Assembly: GCF_018143015.1 (NCBI RefSeq)
Contig: NC_054748.1
Coordinates: 13,692,967 to 13,756,966, forward strand
Direction of reading: 5' to 3'
Origin: Lytechinus variegatus
Taxonomy: Eukaryota; Echinodermata; Echinoidea; Temnopleuroida; Toxopneustidae
Length of the DNA: 64,000 nt
In this document: piece after piece, positions 49,255 through 61,299 of the stretch
Position numbering within the stretch: the stretch's first letter is position 1
How the letters are laid out: every line of letters begins with the position of its first letter
Notes under the pieces: model-generated
What the model was told of the DNA's origin: nothing
What the model saw: only the letters and a program-made list of their open reading frames with translations
Database searches by the model: none
Program-made: the position numbers and the translations under genes

Positions 49255-52200
49255 ATGAATATCCAACGAGGTTTAATGTTGATGGTTAGCTTGGTTGCTT
49301 CCATCTCACCTTCTTTGGGAGCAAAAATTCTATGTGCAATGTCTTCTGTTATCAATACTCCAAGTCAACACATCGTCATGTCCGCTGTCACAGAACCTCT
49401 GGTTGAAGCAGGTCACCAGGTAGTTCTGCTCGCCCCTAAAAACAAAATAACGAAAGGCTTGTCCACTGGAGCTGTTACCGACAAGATCTTCTTCGAAAGC
49501 TCCCGGACCAAGGCAGAACACGAGGAGTTCATGAACAATCTTACAGGAGTGCAACATCAACTCAGCCAGAGCAATCCCATCGCAGTCTTCCAGCTCTTCA
49601 GGCAGCATTTACATCTGCTTGGAGAAGGATGTTCCAACCTCTTCGAAGACCGTGCAACCTTGGACAGCCTCAAGAAGGCGAACTTCGATCTGATTCTCAC
49701 CATGCCTATTGTGGGTTGTGATGCCCTTCTGGCGGAATACCTTAAAATCCCTTTCATTTTGATTAGCCCAGCAAGACGGTCGTTGGTGGTTACTGAGGAT
49801 CACTTTGGAATTCCAGTCCCTTCGTCCTATGTTCCCTTCAGTATCATCTCATCCTTCACTCAATCCGATAGAATGCCTTTCAAAGACCGCCTACAGAACA
49901 TTCTCATCCGCTGCGTGGCCCAGCCCCTGATAGAATTTATCACTACTTACCGCCTAAGGGAAATCAAGAAACAAATGAACATCCGTCCAGATCTTACCCT
50001 GCGTCAGCTTATGGGTCGGGCAGAGTTGGCGTTCGTTTATTTAAGCTTCGCCTTGGACTACCCTCAGCCCCTTGCACCCAACTGGATATCCATTGGGGGC
50101 ATCACGGCTAAGCCTTCTCAGCCACTTACTAAGGTAAGCAACGAGGGGCGTGTCATGCAATCTTGGCAGGGGAGTTATGTGGCATTGCGATTATGAAAAT
50201 ATTAATTTGGATTAATCTTCCCTTTCTTTCTTGTTTTTGAAGGTAACGATATACTTTATAGTTTCATAATTAGGACGGTGATCATCAAGCACATCTTATT
50301 CCTAACGCATATCTTTACCAACGACTGAGAAATGCTCTGTTTGATATATGCCCAAAACTTTCTTGTTATAATGTAGTGGTATGACCAAGGAGAAAGTAAG
50401 AGGTGATATCTCCTTGGTATGACGAAGTAGGCCTAATTTTTTTTCATTATTGCCCTCGTCAAATTTTAAAACAAGACTTTCGATTATAAAGGCAAAGATC
50501 GAAATTTTAGAATTAACTGTAGGGAATTTAAATGATGATTGAGATTCTCAGGTGGCACCAAAGAGCCAGTCACGTACATGGTGTATGTAAAGTCGTTCGT
50601 GACTTAGATCAGCATTAGCAACGATCAAAACCCGCCTTCGGCCGTACGACCATTAACACGGGAAATGAACTTTGAAATCCATTGCTCCCATGCCAGTGTA
50701 TTTTCATGCAGGGGGGTGACCCTTTTTTAAATTTTTTTAACAGGATAGAGTTAACACGAATTATACTTCTCTTATTAAAATAATTCTCTATTTCTTTCTT
50801 CAATTTCTTCCTCTTTTGCTTCGTCTATTTTATTTTTTGTTCACTTCTTAAAACAGATTCGGGGGCAGGGTGACTGCCCCCCTCCCCACCACTTGCTGTA
50901 GTGCTGCCCGTTTATGCTCTTTGCTCTTTTTATATAATTGCGTGCGAACCTGTTGTGGGCCAACAATCACTGGAAGTGTTTACATAATAATAATTCGTAA
51001 GTGTCTATTTATTATCGTCCATATGGCTCGGCGAAATCTCATAGTCTATATCTCGGTTAAAAAAAGAACATTCTAATCTTGTCAAAGACAACACAACTAC
51101 ATTACCATGGTTACTGCCAAAATAGAGTGATGACCCGGTTGTAAAATCATCAACACTGCTCGTAGTGTTTGTGGTGTTGGTGTTCTTTCTGGTGGCCAGT
51201 GGAGCAAAGATCAGGCTCGCCATGGCCACACTCTACACCCCTAAACGAGCAGACATTTGGTGAAAGATGTCTTCTGTGGCTGAACCTCTAATAGCCAGGA
51301 CATCAGGTCGTCCTCCTCGCACCTGAGAACAAGACCATCAAAGGGATATCATCAGAAGCAGTGACGGATAGCATCTTCTTCTTCTTCCAGAGCTCACGTT
51401 CCAGAGAGGATCTAGAGGAAGTCGAAGAGGAAGTCGTGACCCTTCTCGTGAATGGCAAGAAGCTAACAGTCCTTGAAAAAGACCAAAAGATATGTGAAAA
51501 GCTGCAGTTTGGATACGAAGGTTGCATTGCCTTGTTTGAATACCAGGAAACATTGGAAAGAGGAAAAAATTTGACTTGATCTTGACATTGCATGTATATA
51601 ATGCCGTTGTGACTGGCATCTTGCAGAAGTTTCGTTTACTGTTGTCAGCCCATCTTGTAGGTATTTCGTTTTAACAGCTAGAAGATCATTGTGGAATACC
51701 CATCCCGTCCTCATACAGTCCGTTCAGTCTGTTTACAACCTCCACTGACAGGATTTCATTACTGGAAAGACTTCAAAACACTTTCCTACGTTTCGTAGCA
51801 CACCCTCTTCTTGAATACGCCATAACCCGCCATATAAAATCGATCAAAAGAGTGCTAAATATTATGTCCAGATTTGTCTTCCAGATTTGTCTTCACGTGA
51901 AAGGTGTGGGCAAGCAGATTTAGCTCTCATTCTCCCGAATTTAGCCCAACCCACTGCTCCAAACTGGAATCAAATTGGAGGTATAACCGCCAAGCCCTAT
52001 CCAAGGTTTTTTCTTTTCAGTTGAACTTCATAATAATTGCTGTATGACTTTGGCACTGAAGTAATACAGATTTGTAATTAATACGAATTAAAACCCGTCC
52101 CATTTGTCTTTCCGTGTCTTTAGGGTAACGTCATGTATTTGACTAAATTTTACCTTTGTTGATGCACGAAATAGCACCATCTCCGATAGAATATTGCACA

Positions 52201-55200
52201 TCGCCCAGAATTTCGTTCGATCGCCCCTCCAAAACTTACACTATACGTATGAAACAAGAGAGACGTCAGCGGGGGAGGAGCTACACTTACTGCTGAAAAC
52301 TTAAAGAAAAATTACCAGAATTGTGTACCGAAGCCCTTTTTTCATAATTGGAAGATCAAAAGTGCTATCATGACAAGCTCGATCTCTTTGTCCCTCGTTT
52401 TCGAGTTTCATCCCATAAATTCTAAGGCGCTTCGCGCAGTCGAGAATGTATGACATTAGCACCCACTTCCCAAACGATGAACCCATGCAATGAATGCAAT
52501 GGGTTGTTTACAACCCTTCCAGAATTGCTTCCAGTCTGCTTGGTGTGAAATTTTCGAACTGCGAATGCCTTCTTTGTTTTTTTAATGATAGGACCTTTTT
52601 TTTAAATCATCAGTAATCACAATTATTACAATCATCTGACAACAAACCTATGGGCTTTATCTGGTTTTGTTTAATGTTTCAGAATTTGGAAGAGTTCGTG
52701 GAAGGTTCTGGAGAACATGGATTTATTATTTTCACACTGGTTAGTAATGCATGTTTTGATACACACTATATGATTCTAGATTAATTAAACTCTTCAAAAT
52801 GTAGAATAGAGTACCGAAGTGTGACGTCAGTTGCCATGGTGTCATGGCGGACTCGTTCTTAACATAGTCGCAAGCAGGCGCGCCGGAACACTTTCAGTTT
52901 TGGGGGGGCAAAATCCCGAAGGGGGCACAATATTTTTGACAGCGTGAGATACCGAAGCGATCGAGCGGGAGAGGCTATGGGACCCCCCCCACGGTAAGGA
53001 TTTTGTGTAAAAATGGAGTATAAAAGTTGCGTTTCTAAGTGCATTCAAAAATAAATTTCTCGAGAATTAAACAGTCTTGGAGTTCTTTTAGCTCCTTCTG
53101 TTTCCTCCCTTCTGACCCATCCTGGTGTTTCTTCAAGACCAGGGTCGCAGTTCCAGCAAATTACGAGCCTTATTGCAAACGAAATTGTTTCAAACTAGTG
53201 TAATATAGGCCTTTTAAAGACTTTAAGATGACAAACATGACTGTAAGCAGCCGGGGGCCGCCGATCGAGAGGGCAAAATTCACCAAAAGTGTGCACGAAA
53301 TCCTTCAATTTCATTCTAGAAAATGCAAAAGCTCCCCCATCACAAATCCCCTCGCTCTTACGTTTCTTCGAAAATTTAGGTCTTGCAGCCCCACCCACTC
53401 CCGGTTTTTTTTATATATATTTTTGCAAACGTCCATGAATAACAAAAGCTGGGATAAACCAGAGAACATATAGCTGCCATCTCGATCTGATTAGTAACAG
53501 GTAATGGGAAGAAGTTTTGGAATCTAAAATGCATAAGTGCTATATATGAGCTGAAATAGTATCAGACAAAACGCCTTCCAATCATGCCAATGAAAAGGAA
53601 TAGAGGAAAATACGGGGCTGTGAAAATATCTTTAAGATTTTTTTATAGTAGAGCACTACTGTAACGCTATTTTTTTTTATATTCTTTATATTTTTATTCA
53701 CATCTCGGATAATATGAGTCCGTTCAAGAAGACACTTTCACAGATGATTTTATTTTTTTCATGTCTAAACATTATCTCTAAGTTGCTTTCGAGTGGGATT
53801 CACCATTTTTAAAAATTATAGATTATAATCCTCTACACTTGATTATTCTGAGTGCAATTTTCTGATAACGAAGTTCAAAACCTACGATTTCGACTTCGAC
53901 GGGCAGACGTGTTACCGACTGAGCCAACACGGTTCTCTTGTTATCACTGCATTGGCTCAATTTATATTTCGTTGAAAATGAAATAATTGAAACAAGTTTC
54001 TCGAGATGTTATGGTTTCTGGGCTTGACAGCTATGACATAGATTCCTTATCTTGCTCGAGTAACTAGTGTTCACGCGCGTTAGTTATATCGGCTCCGGTC
54101 TGAGCGTTTCTGGGCGACCGCGCGTTTGTTAGACGACACAGCCAGCATCATAGAATTATAAACCTAATCATTGGTGGATCACTATCAATTTGCCATTCGC
54201 TTTTAGTTTGAAATGTATTCATTAAAAGGTTAAACGTGATCACACTGTAATAAGATGGAAAAGTGGCTAATCAAAGCTATGTTTCACAGAGGAACTGTTC
54301 GTCAAAAGAAGCGAGGCTTACTAGATAATGTATTTGCCCCGTTAGGGGCAAAATTTTTTCATTTTTGACAATGGAAATGACAATTTTCAGGCAGAAAAGT
54401 GCCTTCATTTACTTTTGTCCTTAAATAATTTATCATTTTTCATCTTTCAGGGGGGCACGTTGGGGGGCAAAATCTCGTTTTGCCCCCCAAAAATTTTATT
54501 TGGGGGGGCAAGTGCCCCCCCTGCCCCCCCGCTTCCGGCGCCCTTGGTCGCAACTGACGATCGTCTATACACATTTGTATTTGCAAGTGATTTGGATCCG
54601 TCTAAAAAATAGGTTGCAACTTGCAAGTGATACAAATTCCGATGGAAGCCATCTTTCTCATTAGCGAAACACATGCTTTTATTCGGCAGGTTCATTTGTT
54701 TAGTTCTTTAAAAAATTAAGTTTACAATCAGGCCGCCATGACACAATGGCAACTGACGGTACTCTATAGACGCTATTGCTATAAGTATAACTAAAGATTA
54801 GCATGGTTAAGGTGAGAGAGTGCATGTCCATATATAATACACATATGAAATTACTGTACACAAATTATGTTTAAAATAATTATAAACAATACTGCAATCC
54901 ACTGACAAAAAGAAGCAATACTAATTTTTTCAAACACAGTTGCTCTGAGAAGGCCATCCCGGGTAAATAAAATTAATAAAGAAATGAAATAAAATTGATC
55001 CTTATTTTGATTTTGGATGTTTTCTGCATGGTCAATAAGATGCTAATGGAATGAGTTATGAACCTGAATTATAGTCGCTTCAAAAGCAAGTAGCTTTATA
55101 ATAAAAAAGATATTTCCACCGAATAACAAGGACACATTTGCCCCATTTACTATAGAAACTCAAAGGTACTTCCTTTTGTGGATGGACGCGGCCTACCCGA

Positions 55201-57524
55201 TCAGTGACAGTATAGGCCCAAACATAACGCGTAATTAAACCAAATCGTTTTGTTTTGTTTATTAACTCCAATATAGAAAGAAATTGTTATTGATATATCA
55301 AATCATTTTTGGGGCATTTGAATACTTCATTTTCAACTTGACTTCCTTACAGGGTTCGGCTGTGACGTCACTCCAGAACGAGGGGTTGGCCGAATCGATC
55401 GCAAAGATTTTCAGCGAACTGCCGCAGAGGGTGCTGTGGCGATATAAAGGAAGAAGGCCTGACAACGTGGGAAATAATACACTCATATCTGATTGGCTAC
55501 CACAGAATGATTTGCTAGGTATACTGCAAAAACGTCGGTGTTAGATTAACACCAGTCTGAAATCTCTGTATCGGTCCACACCAGAGAGGTATTGAAAAAA
55601 AGCCCAGCGGTTTGGCGTTAGGCTACCACCAATATGACATTAAGCAATATCAATTAGTGTTAAACCAATATCAGCTTGATTCTTAACTGATGTTTCAACA
55701 CCTTCTGGTGTGGACCGAAATAGATACCGGGCTGGTGTTAAATTAACACCACACCGGCGTTTCTGCAGTGTTCATGCTATTGTAGTGCTACTGCAGTCAC
55801 AAAAGTCAAATCATTGAATATAATGGTATATTGGAATTAGATATAACCTATTGAACATGTTGAAGAGGAAAAGAAAATCTACTTTCGGATTGACATAGCT
55901 GACTACATTACACCTTTTATTTTCTTTTGTTTTTACTTTGTAAATGAATGGAATCGTTGGACAAAATATATAGCTGATTCCAATATATTTTGTCATCCTC
56001 ATTCTCCCTAATCTAAATGCTTCAGACTTTGGTTTGGCCGTAGACCTACGAAGCAGGGGGGGGGGGGGCAGTATCCCCAAATCAAAAGATTAATCCAAAC
56101 AAAAGATTCACCAAGAGCGTTCACGAAATCTTTTAAGTTCACTTTAGAAAATGCAAAACGCCCTCATTTCAGGTTGGTCGCTTTAATTCACCACTTTCCA
56201 ATTTCTTCGAAATTCCCCCCCCCCGGAACAAAAATTCTGCGTAGGGCCATGCACTGTAGTGCATAAATAATGATGGTATTTTGAAAAATGTATTTTAGAA
56301 TGATCAAATGAACTTCTCGGTAGGGCACAGATATATTGTCTTATACAAAAATAGACCTTTTTATAGACCTATGTCAACATCTTCATTAGATAGCTCTGAC
56401 CGTAATAGACGATGCGTACTAATTCTTCTAAAGACGTAGGGGCCTTCATTATCTTTTTTTCCTGGGAAAAATAACAACTCCGATCAATCAAACTTATAAA
56501 ACAGGCCACCCCAAAGCGAGGATGATGATCTACCACGGCGGAGCGGCGGGTGTTTATGAAGCAACAACCCACGGCGTCCCTCTCCTCCTCATGCCGCTGG
56601 CAGCTGACCAGATGGGCAATGCAGCCAGAGTAGAAGCCAAGGGATTCGGACGGGCCGTTGATAAGAATACTTTAACCGAAGAAGAATTCAGGGAGGCTGT
56701 CAACGATATCCTCACCAACCCTAAGTACTTATAGAATTCCTTTAATAAGAGCCGATGTGTTTCCTCCGACGCAAGTTCAATGTGGAAAGTTTAGCAATAA
56801 CAGCTGAGGGCGCCAGAAAAGACCCGATGGGGCAGTGGCAGCCCCTTTTCTTAATAACTTGGGAAGGGAAACGCATTTTGGCCCAATAGTGATAAGTTTT
56901 TGGTAGAGGATGGATTTTTTCACGGCACGCTTCGCGCGTGAATGGAATCTTCTCAGTTGACATGTCCAGCATTCAACATGTTTAAAAGTTCTTTTCAGAG
57001 GCTATGATAAAAGTGAGAAAGGAAATATATCTAAGAAAGGGCCGAAGCCAAATGTCGACGGCAGTACCGTACCAAGGATTTTCCACAGGGGATGCAAAAC
57101 CGTCCGCCAAAAAAAAATGACAAGCCAAAAAAAAAAAAAGCAGTGACGTATAGCAGAGCAGACCATGAGTGAGCTATGATGTTTGAATCGCCCAACTCGA
57201 AAACTCTTATAATCACTTTCAGCTTCATCTTATTTTCTTTTCAGATATCGGACCAACGCAGCACGCGCATCCGCCATCATGAAAGATCAGCTAGCCTCGC
57301 CTCAAGAGACGGTAGTCTACTGGGTCGAACACGTCTTGAAATTCGGCGGTGGCCATCTCCGATCCAGAGCTCTGGAACTCAACTTTCTCCAGCGAGAATC
57401 TATCGACGTTGTACTCTTTTTATTGTTGGTGTTCTTGATGGTGATCTTCACCGTGAGGTGGGTCGTGTGCAGCTGCTGTTGCCGGTTGTGCGCAAGAAGA
57501 AACACAAAATCAAAGAAAGACTAA
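49255..57524 (+). CDS. UDP-glycosyltransferase, UGT family (ER membrane)
   Basis: Five exons, 49255-50133, 52683-52739, 55353-55518, 56505-56724 and 57245-57524, join in phase to give 533 residues, the usual UGT length. Residues 1-22 are a signal peptide followed by GAKILC. Exon 1 is the acceptor-binding half; H39 in TPSQHIVM is the likely catalytic base. Exons 2-4 form the donor-binding half: NLEEFVEGSGEHGF, GSAVTSL, DWLPQNDLLG and HPKARMMIYHGGAAGVYEA, then ADQ (D402-Q403). Exon 5 ends in a membrane span and a basic tail finishing KSKKD, a KxKxx ER-retrieval signal. UGTs conjugate sugars to lipophilic compounds in the ER lumen; the substrate here is unknown. Introns are large: intron 1 holds a decayed copy of exon 1, intron 2 a hAT-like element, and a MITE abuts the exon 3 donor. 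An alternative start at 49219 would add 12 residues ahead of the signal peptide. Confidence 0.95.
51180..52012 (+). pseudogene. Decayed duplicate of UGT first exon
   Basis: This stretch in intron 1 of the UGT gene is homologous to UGT exon 1 over its whole length. It opens with GAKIRLAMATLYTP (compare GAKILCAMSSVINTP), continues with a segment like the APKNKITKG...AVTDKIFF region of the live exon near 51300-51390, and ends with APNWNQIGGITAKP at 51955-51995, matching APNWISIGGITAKP. Between these blocks the frame shifts several times and carries in-frame stops (for example before KMSSVAEPL). The final AG/GTTTTT is a poor donor compared with the live exon's AAG/GTAAGC. It cannot encode a protein. 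It is a former tandem first exon or the remnant of a neighbouring UGT gene. Confidence 0.85.
52875..54546. mobile_element. hAT-like element in UGT intron 2 (single-unit copy)
   Basis: Left end CAGGCGCGCCGGAAC, right end CAAGGGCGCCGGAAGCG read inwards, and flanking GTCGCAAG/GTCGCAAC (seven of eight bases equal). Its outer parts (52930-53070 and 54045-54546) match the dimeric element at 44515-48727, but 53073-54040 is unrelated and includes a tRNA-like remnant. It lacks the MITE present in both units of the dimer, so it shows the empty site. It lies 135 bases after UGT exon 2. Confidence 0.85.
53868..53935 (-). other. tRNA-like remnant (tRNA pseudogene or SINE head)
   Basis: Read on the minus strand it starts GTTGGCTCAGTCGGTAACAC, an A-box-like D-arm sequence, and ends in GTAGGTTTTGAAC, a damaged B box. 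Pairing is too poor for a working tRNA. It lies inside the hAT-like element in UGT intron 2. Confidence 0.35.
55523..55769. mobile_element. MITE abutting the UGT exon 3 splice donor
   Basis: The ends are ACTGCAAAAACGTCGGTGTT and ACTGCAGAAACGCCGGTGTG (right end read inwards). The element starts at about the fifth base of UGT intron 3, so the donor (CTAG/GTATAC) is partly formed by the MITE. It is the same family as 44205-44441. Confidence 0.75.
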
Positions 57525-57791
57525 GAATTTCTTGGATTTAGGCCTATGAACACATTTTTTCTTCCTAAATGATCTTAATTGAAGGCAATATTTATACGAA
57601 CAACTTGGTATGGGTAAATTGGTGCTTGGTACACGTTGCTTCACGTCCGTTTGGTTTCATGCCAAGAGGTTTTATCCTAGTTCGAACAGTTCGTCTACTA
57701 ACTTTGGTCGAATCGCCTCTTGATAGTATAATAGTCTAGTCACTATTTTGTATTAGGTCAAATTAGGCTATATTACCTCTAACATTCACCT

Positions 57792-57939
57792 GGGCTCCGT
57801 AACACAAAGGTTTGCGATGAATTTCAAGTATGAAAGAACCGCACCGATTGGTTCGTGGTCAGTATTTTAAACAGAGTGCGCGTGCAACGATGATCTTGAT
57901 TGGTCATTGGTATTTAGCGATTGATTGCAAACCTTTGTC
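57792..57939. mobile_element. MITE family 4, right end truncated
   Basis: Same left end and inner CTTGATTGGTCATTGGTATT as the 19292 copy. It lies about 270 bases after the UGT stop codon. Confidence 0.8.
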
Positions 57940-58063
57940 TAATCATGTAACCAGTGTGTGATGAGATGAACTGTGCATGAACCAAATCAAATGAGAAAGT
58001 GTGAGAAGGTAAGTATAGACGAAATGGAAATTCGACCGTCTGTGCAACAGACTTAGACAACCA

Positions 58064-58197
58064 GGGTCCCGTAACACAAAGGTTAGCGATTGATCGTAAT
58101 TAAGCTTGATTTTTACGACGGATTGTATATCATAGTCAACGGAATCGATCGTAGAAAAATGTTATACGATTATTACTAAGTTTTGTGTTACGGGCCC
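58064..58197. mobile_element. MITE family 5
   Basis: Starts GGGTCCCGTAACACAAAGG and ends TTTTGTGTTACGGGCCC, an uninterrupted copy downstream of UGT. Confidence 0.85.
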
Positions 58198-58996
58198 AAC
58201 ATACAATCCCAACTGCTACTTTCGATGTAATAGATGTTTTCATCATATTCAACGTATGTTATCGAGATCAAACTACTTAAATTCGATACACTTTTGTCGA
58301 AGGTGGTATACTAGCACAAGATATCTTTATCCATTTTTAAATGTAGAGGAAAGTCTCTAGATGTGGATAACGCTTATTCTGACTTAAAGAATCAAAGATA
58401 TAAACACTTCATTTCATCGAAAATCATAAACACACACATGTATGCGCGGGCACCCTCATGCCCTGCTGCACACACACACACCCACACACGCTCATACAAT
58501 AAACTCCCTCAACCCCCCCCCACACACACACAAACACGGCCATAAAACTGTTGTTTGTTTAGCTTTGAGTCGTGTGGTTTTAAGTATCTTTTCGATACAT
58601 CGACTTCGAAAATCACAAAAATTACCCGGGTTAATAAAAGTACATCTACCCCCTACACAACTGAGCTTTTAAAAGAAAACATATAGGCCTACACGAAACA
58701 AAAAAAGTCATTACATTTAAGGATATTCACAGATAGCTATTCCGAAGTTTCGATATTTCAAAGGTTCATTAATCCGAAGAAAAGCTAATAAACAGTAAAA
58801 CAAAACAAAGTGCTACAGGTTTCGATTTTCCGAATGTCGCATAGATCTAGTCGCTAATCCGAACATTTGTGGCATTAATAAAAAAAATATGTAGGATTCC
58901 TTATTTTACACAGTACCGTTATTCCGAAAATGGAATTAAAGTTCTTAAAGAAAGCCTTGGGTTCGTTATTGCAAATTCTTCTTCCTAACTTCAGAG

Positions 58997-59636
58997 CAGG
59001 GGGCCTCGATCCATTTTTCAGATTGGGGGGGGGGGCAAAATCATGAATCAATTTTCCAAAGGCGCTCGATCACACAAACACACACATATGCCTATATATA
59101 TGTGTACATATATATATGTGTATACACACACACACACACACACATATATATCTCACCAGCAGATTAATGCGAGCGCGAAGCGCGAGCTGAAAATTTTGAT
59201 ATTCCGATCTGAAAAAAAAAATTAAATTTAATGGACGTTTTTTAATAAAGAACAAGATATATATATCCAACAAAAATTATTGCAAATCGAAGTGGGAGTT
59301 CTTTTGAGGTTTAGAACTGAAAACGGGACCATATTCACCTATTTAATCATGGAAAGTATGGGTTTTTGTTACAAAAATGATGCGAGCGCGAAGCGCGAGC
59401 TGAAATTTTTTTGATATTCCAATCTGAAAAGTGGACATTTTGAGCACGATCTCAGACGAAGAACGAGTTGTGTATCTCAATCTCGCTTGCTGATTTCTGT
59501 GTAACATTACAATCTTATTTTATTTTTAGCACATGCGGAATTATTGGGGGGGGGGGGCAAAATGATAGGTTTGCCCCCCAATATTTTCATTGGTGGGGCG
59601 ATCGCCCCCCCTGCCCCCCCATAATCGACGCCTCTG
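58997..59636. mobile_element. hAT-like non-autonomous element, 640 bp
   Basis: Ends CAGGGGGCCTCGATCC and CAGAGGCGTCGATTATGG (right end read inwards), G-rich subterminal tracts, and a flanking duplication CTTCAGAG/CTTCAGTG at 58989 and 59637. The interior has two copies of GCGAGCGCGAAGCGCGAGCT and TA/CA microsatellites. It is non-coding. Confidence 0.75.
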
Positions 59637-60309
59637 CTTCAGTGTATTATCGTACCTTATTCGTGACGACCCTTGTTTTTTTTCGGACTCGTTTATATGA
59701 AAACACATGAAAACGTTATTTAATTTTCGCACAGTAGAGGCCCTTAGAATAACGACTTTTATTGCAATATTGGATAGGCGATCGTTCAGAATAGCTTACT
59801 TTTTTCGGTTTCGAATCAACTGGCATTTGGAATATTGCACCTTATTTCAGAATAACAAATCTTCGGATGAGCGAAATTTGGGAATTGAATGAATCTGAAA
59901 TCGAATTTTCGGAATTGCTAATCATTGATGATGTATTGAGCGAAATATTTTTAGAAGGGGCACAACATACAGTATGGCGAAAACGTTTCGTTAAAGTCAC
60001 TTGCTAACGAATAGAGACAGAAAGAATGTTGACGTTTTTAAAATGAAGTTCCAATTTTGTGATCAAAAGTACAATATTTCATCATCCTCCGTTTCCTTTT
60101 CTCCTGTTTTTTTTTCCTTGTTAATAAAACTTTGAGGAGGGGATGGGTCCAGTGTTCCCCCGTGTATACGCCAGTAGTATAAGGTTGTCTCCAGCGTCAT
60201 GACGTAATGTTACGTAACCCTCATGAATATTAATGAGGGTCATGAATATTAATGAGGGTCGTGAATACATAATGAGGGTGTCTTGGGCGTCATGACGTCA
60301 CACGAGCCC

Positions 60310-60425
60310 TAGGCTCAACCCTAGCCGTAACCCTAACCGTAAGAGTACCAGCAACTGCAACCCTACCCGAAACCCTAACCCTTAATGTACCAGCAACCCT
60401 AACCATACCCCAAACCCTAATCTAT
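60310..60425. repeat. Degenerate interstitial telomere-like tract
   Basis: Contains many CCCTAA-type words (AACCCTAACC, GAAACCCTAACCCTTAA, CCCCAAACCCTAAT) mixed with ACCAGCAAC spacers; the metazoan telomere unit is TTAGGG/CCCTAA. It directly follows short repeats of CATGAATATTAATGAGGGT (60222-60290). Confidence 0.6.
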
Positions 60426-60540
60426 CGATGTCACTGACGTCAGGCAATGACATGGACGACATCGATAATGACATCGTTGGATTGGAACAGGGGTAACATG
60501 ATGAGGAAAAACGATAATTAAAAGGCGACAGTTTCGTCAT

Positions 60541-60960
60541 TTGGTTATTTTCATCATTTTGATAATTCTGTCATTTCGTCATTATTTGCTATTCTGCCAT
60601 GTGTCAATCGGTCAGTTATTCATTTTCTCGTGCTGCCATTTCGTCATTCTATCCTTTACAGGGAATAGGGTGGAAAAAGGGAGGATCGATCGGCAAGGGA
60701 GGAGCCCTGGGGGACAAGTATCTGTCTTTTCATTATTGTACAATTCGTCATTTTCATACCATCGTTTATTTTTTCTCTCGTTTTGTCAAGTTGATAATTC
60801 TGTCATTCGGCCATTTGGTAATTATTCTAGCATTCGTCGATCGGTCACTAATTTATTTCTCGTTCAACCATTCGGTCATTTCGCCGATTTATCATTTTCT
60901 TCGTTCCATTATACGCTGTTGTTCCGTTTTTAACAGTTTCCTAAAGAAATTGTTTCTTTG
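60541..60960 (+). repeat. Diverged copies of an inverted-repeat-arm segment
   Basis: Two blocks (about 60541-60660 and 60770-60960) resemble 61357-61520 of the left arm. They share phrases such as TTTTGATAATTCTGTCATT, a GATCGGTCA-like stretch and a closing TTTTTAACAGTTTCC block. They look like older tandem copies of the outer arm sequence. No gene is seen here. Confidence 0.6.
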
Positions 60961-61020
60961 AAAATCAAGAAACATATGCATCATTTTGTTTTACTTTGTT
61001 TAATTTGTCTATTTATCATT

Positions 61021-61299
61021 GTGGAGCGTTGTGGCCCAGTGGATTAGTCTTCGGACTTTGAAACAGAGGGTCGTGGGTTCGAATCCGAGCCATGGCGTAA
61101 TTTCCTTCAGCAAGAAACTGATCCACAATGTGCTGCACTCAGCCCAGGTGAGGTAAATGGGTACCGGTAGGAAGTAATTCCTTAAAAAGCTGTGTGCGCT
61201 ATGAACGCCTAGCTTAGCCGGGTAATATAGGAGCGCCTTGAGCACCTAACAAGGTGGATATGTGCGCAATATAAATACCCTATATTATTATTATTATTG
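61021..61299 (+). repeat. tRNA-derived SINE
   Basis: The 5' part has a pol III A-box-like TGGCCCAGTGGATTAG and a B box GGTTCGAATCC, followed by a tRNA-unrelated body and a short (ATT)n tail, the standard layout of a tRNA-derived SINE. Nearly the same element occurs at 19492 and, inverted, at 63861-64000. Confidence 0.88.

Larger units (their letters stand above)
52803..54771. mobile_element. Palindromic MITE split by the hAT-like element in UGT intron 2
   Basis: The left arm 52803-52857 (AGAGTACCG, GTCAGTTGCCAT, GTGTCATGGCGG) is the inverse complement of 54732-54771. The hAT-like element at 52875-54546 sits between the arms, so the MITE inserted first. Confidence 0.65.
57525..60540. other. 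Region downstream of UGT
   Basis: Holds UGT 3' sequence, MITEs of families 4 and 5, CA-repeats (58430-58530 and 59075-59150), the 640-bp hAT-like element and the telomere-like tract. The sequences on both sides of the hAT-like element (58700-58980 and 59730-59960) share words like TTATTCCGAA, so it may have entered an older repeat. No gene is seen. Confidence 0.6.

Noticed and set aside
51361-51579. 72-codon frame read as a small gene
   Set aside because: It lies out of frame in the decayed UGT first exon.
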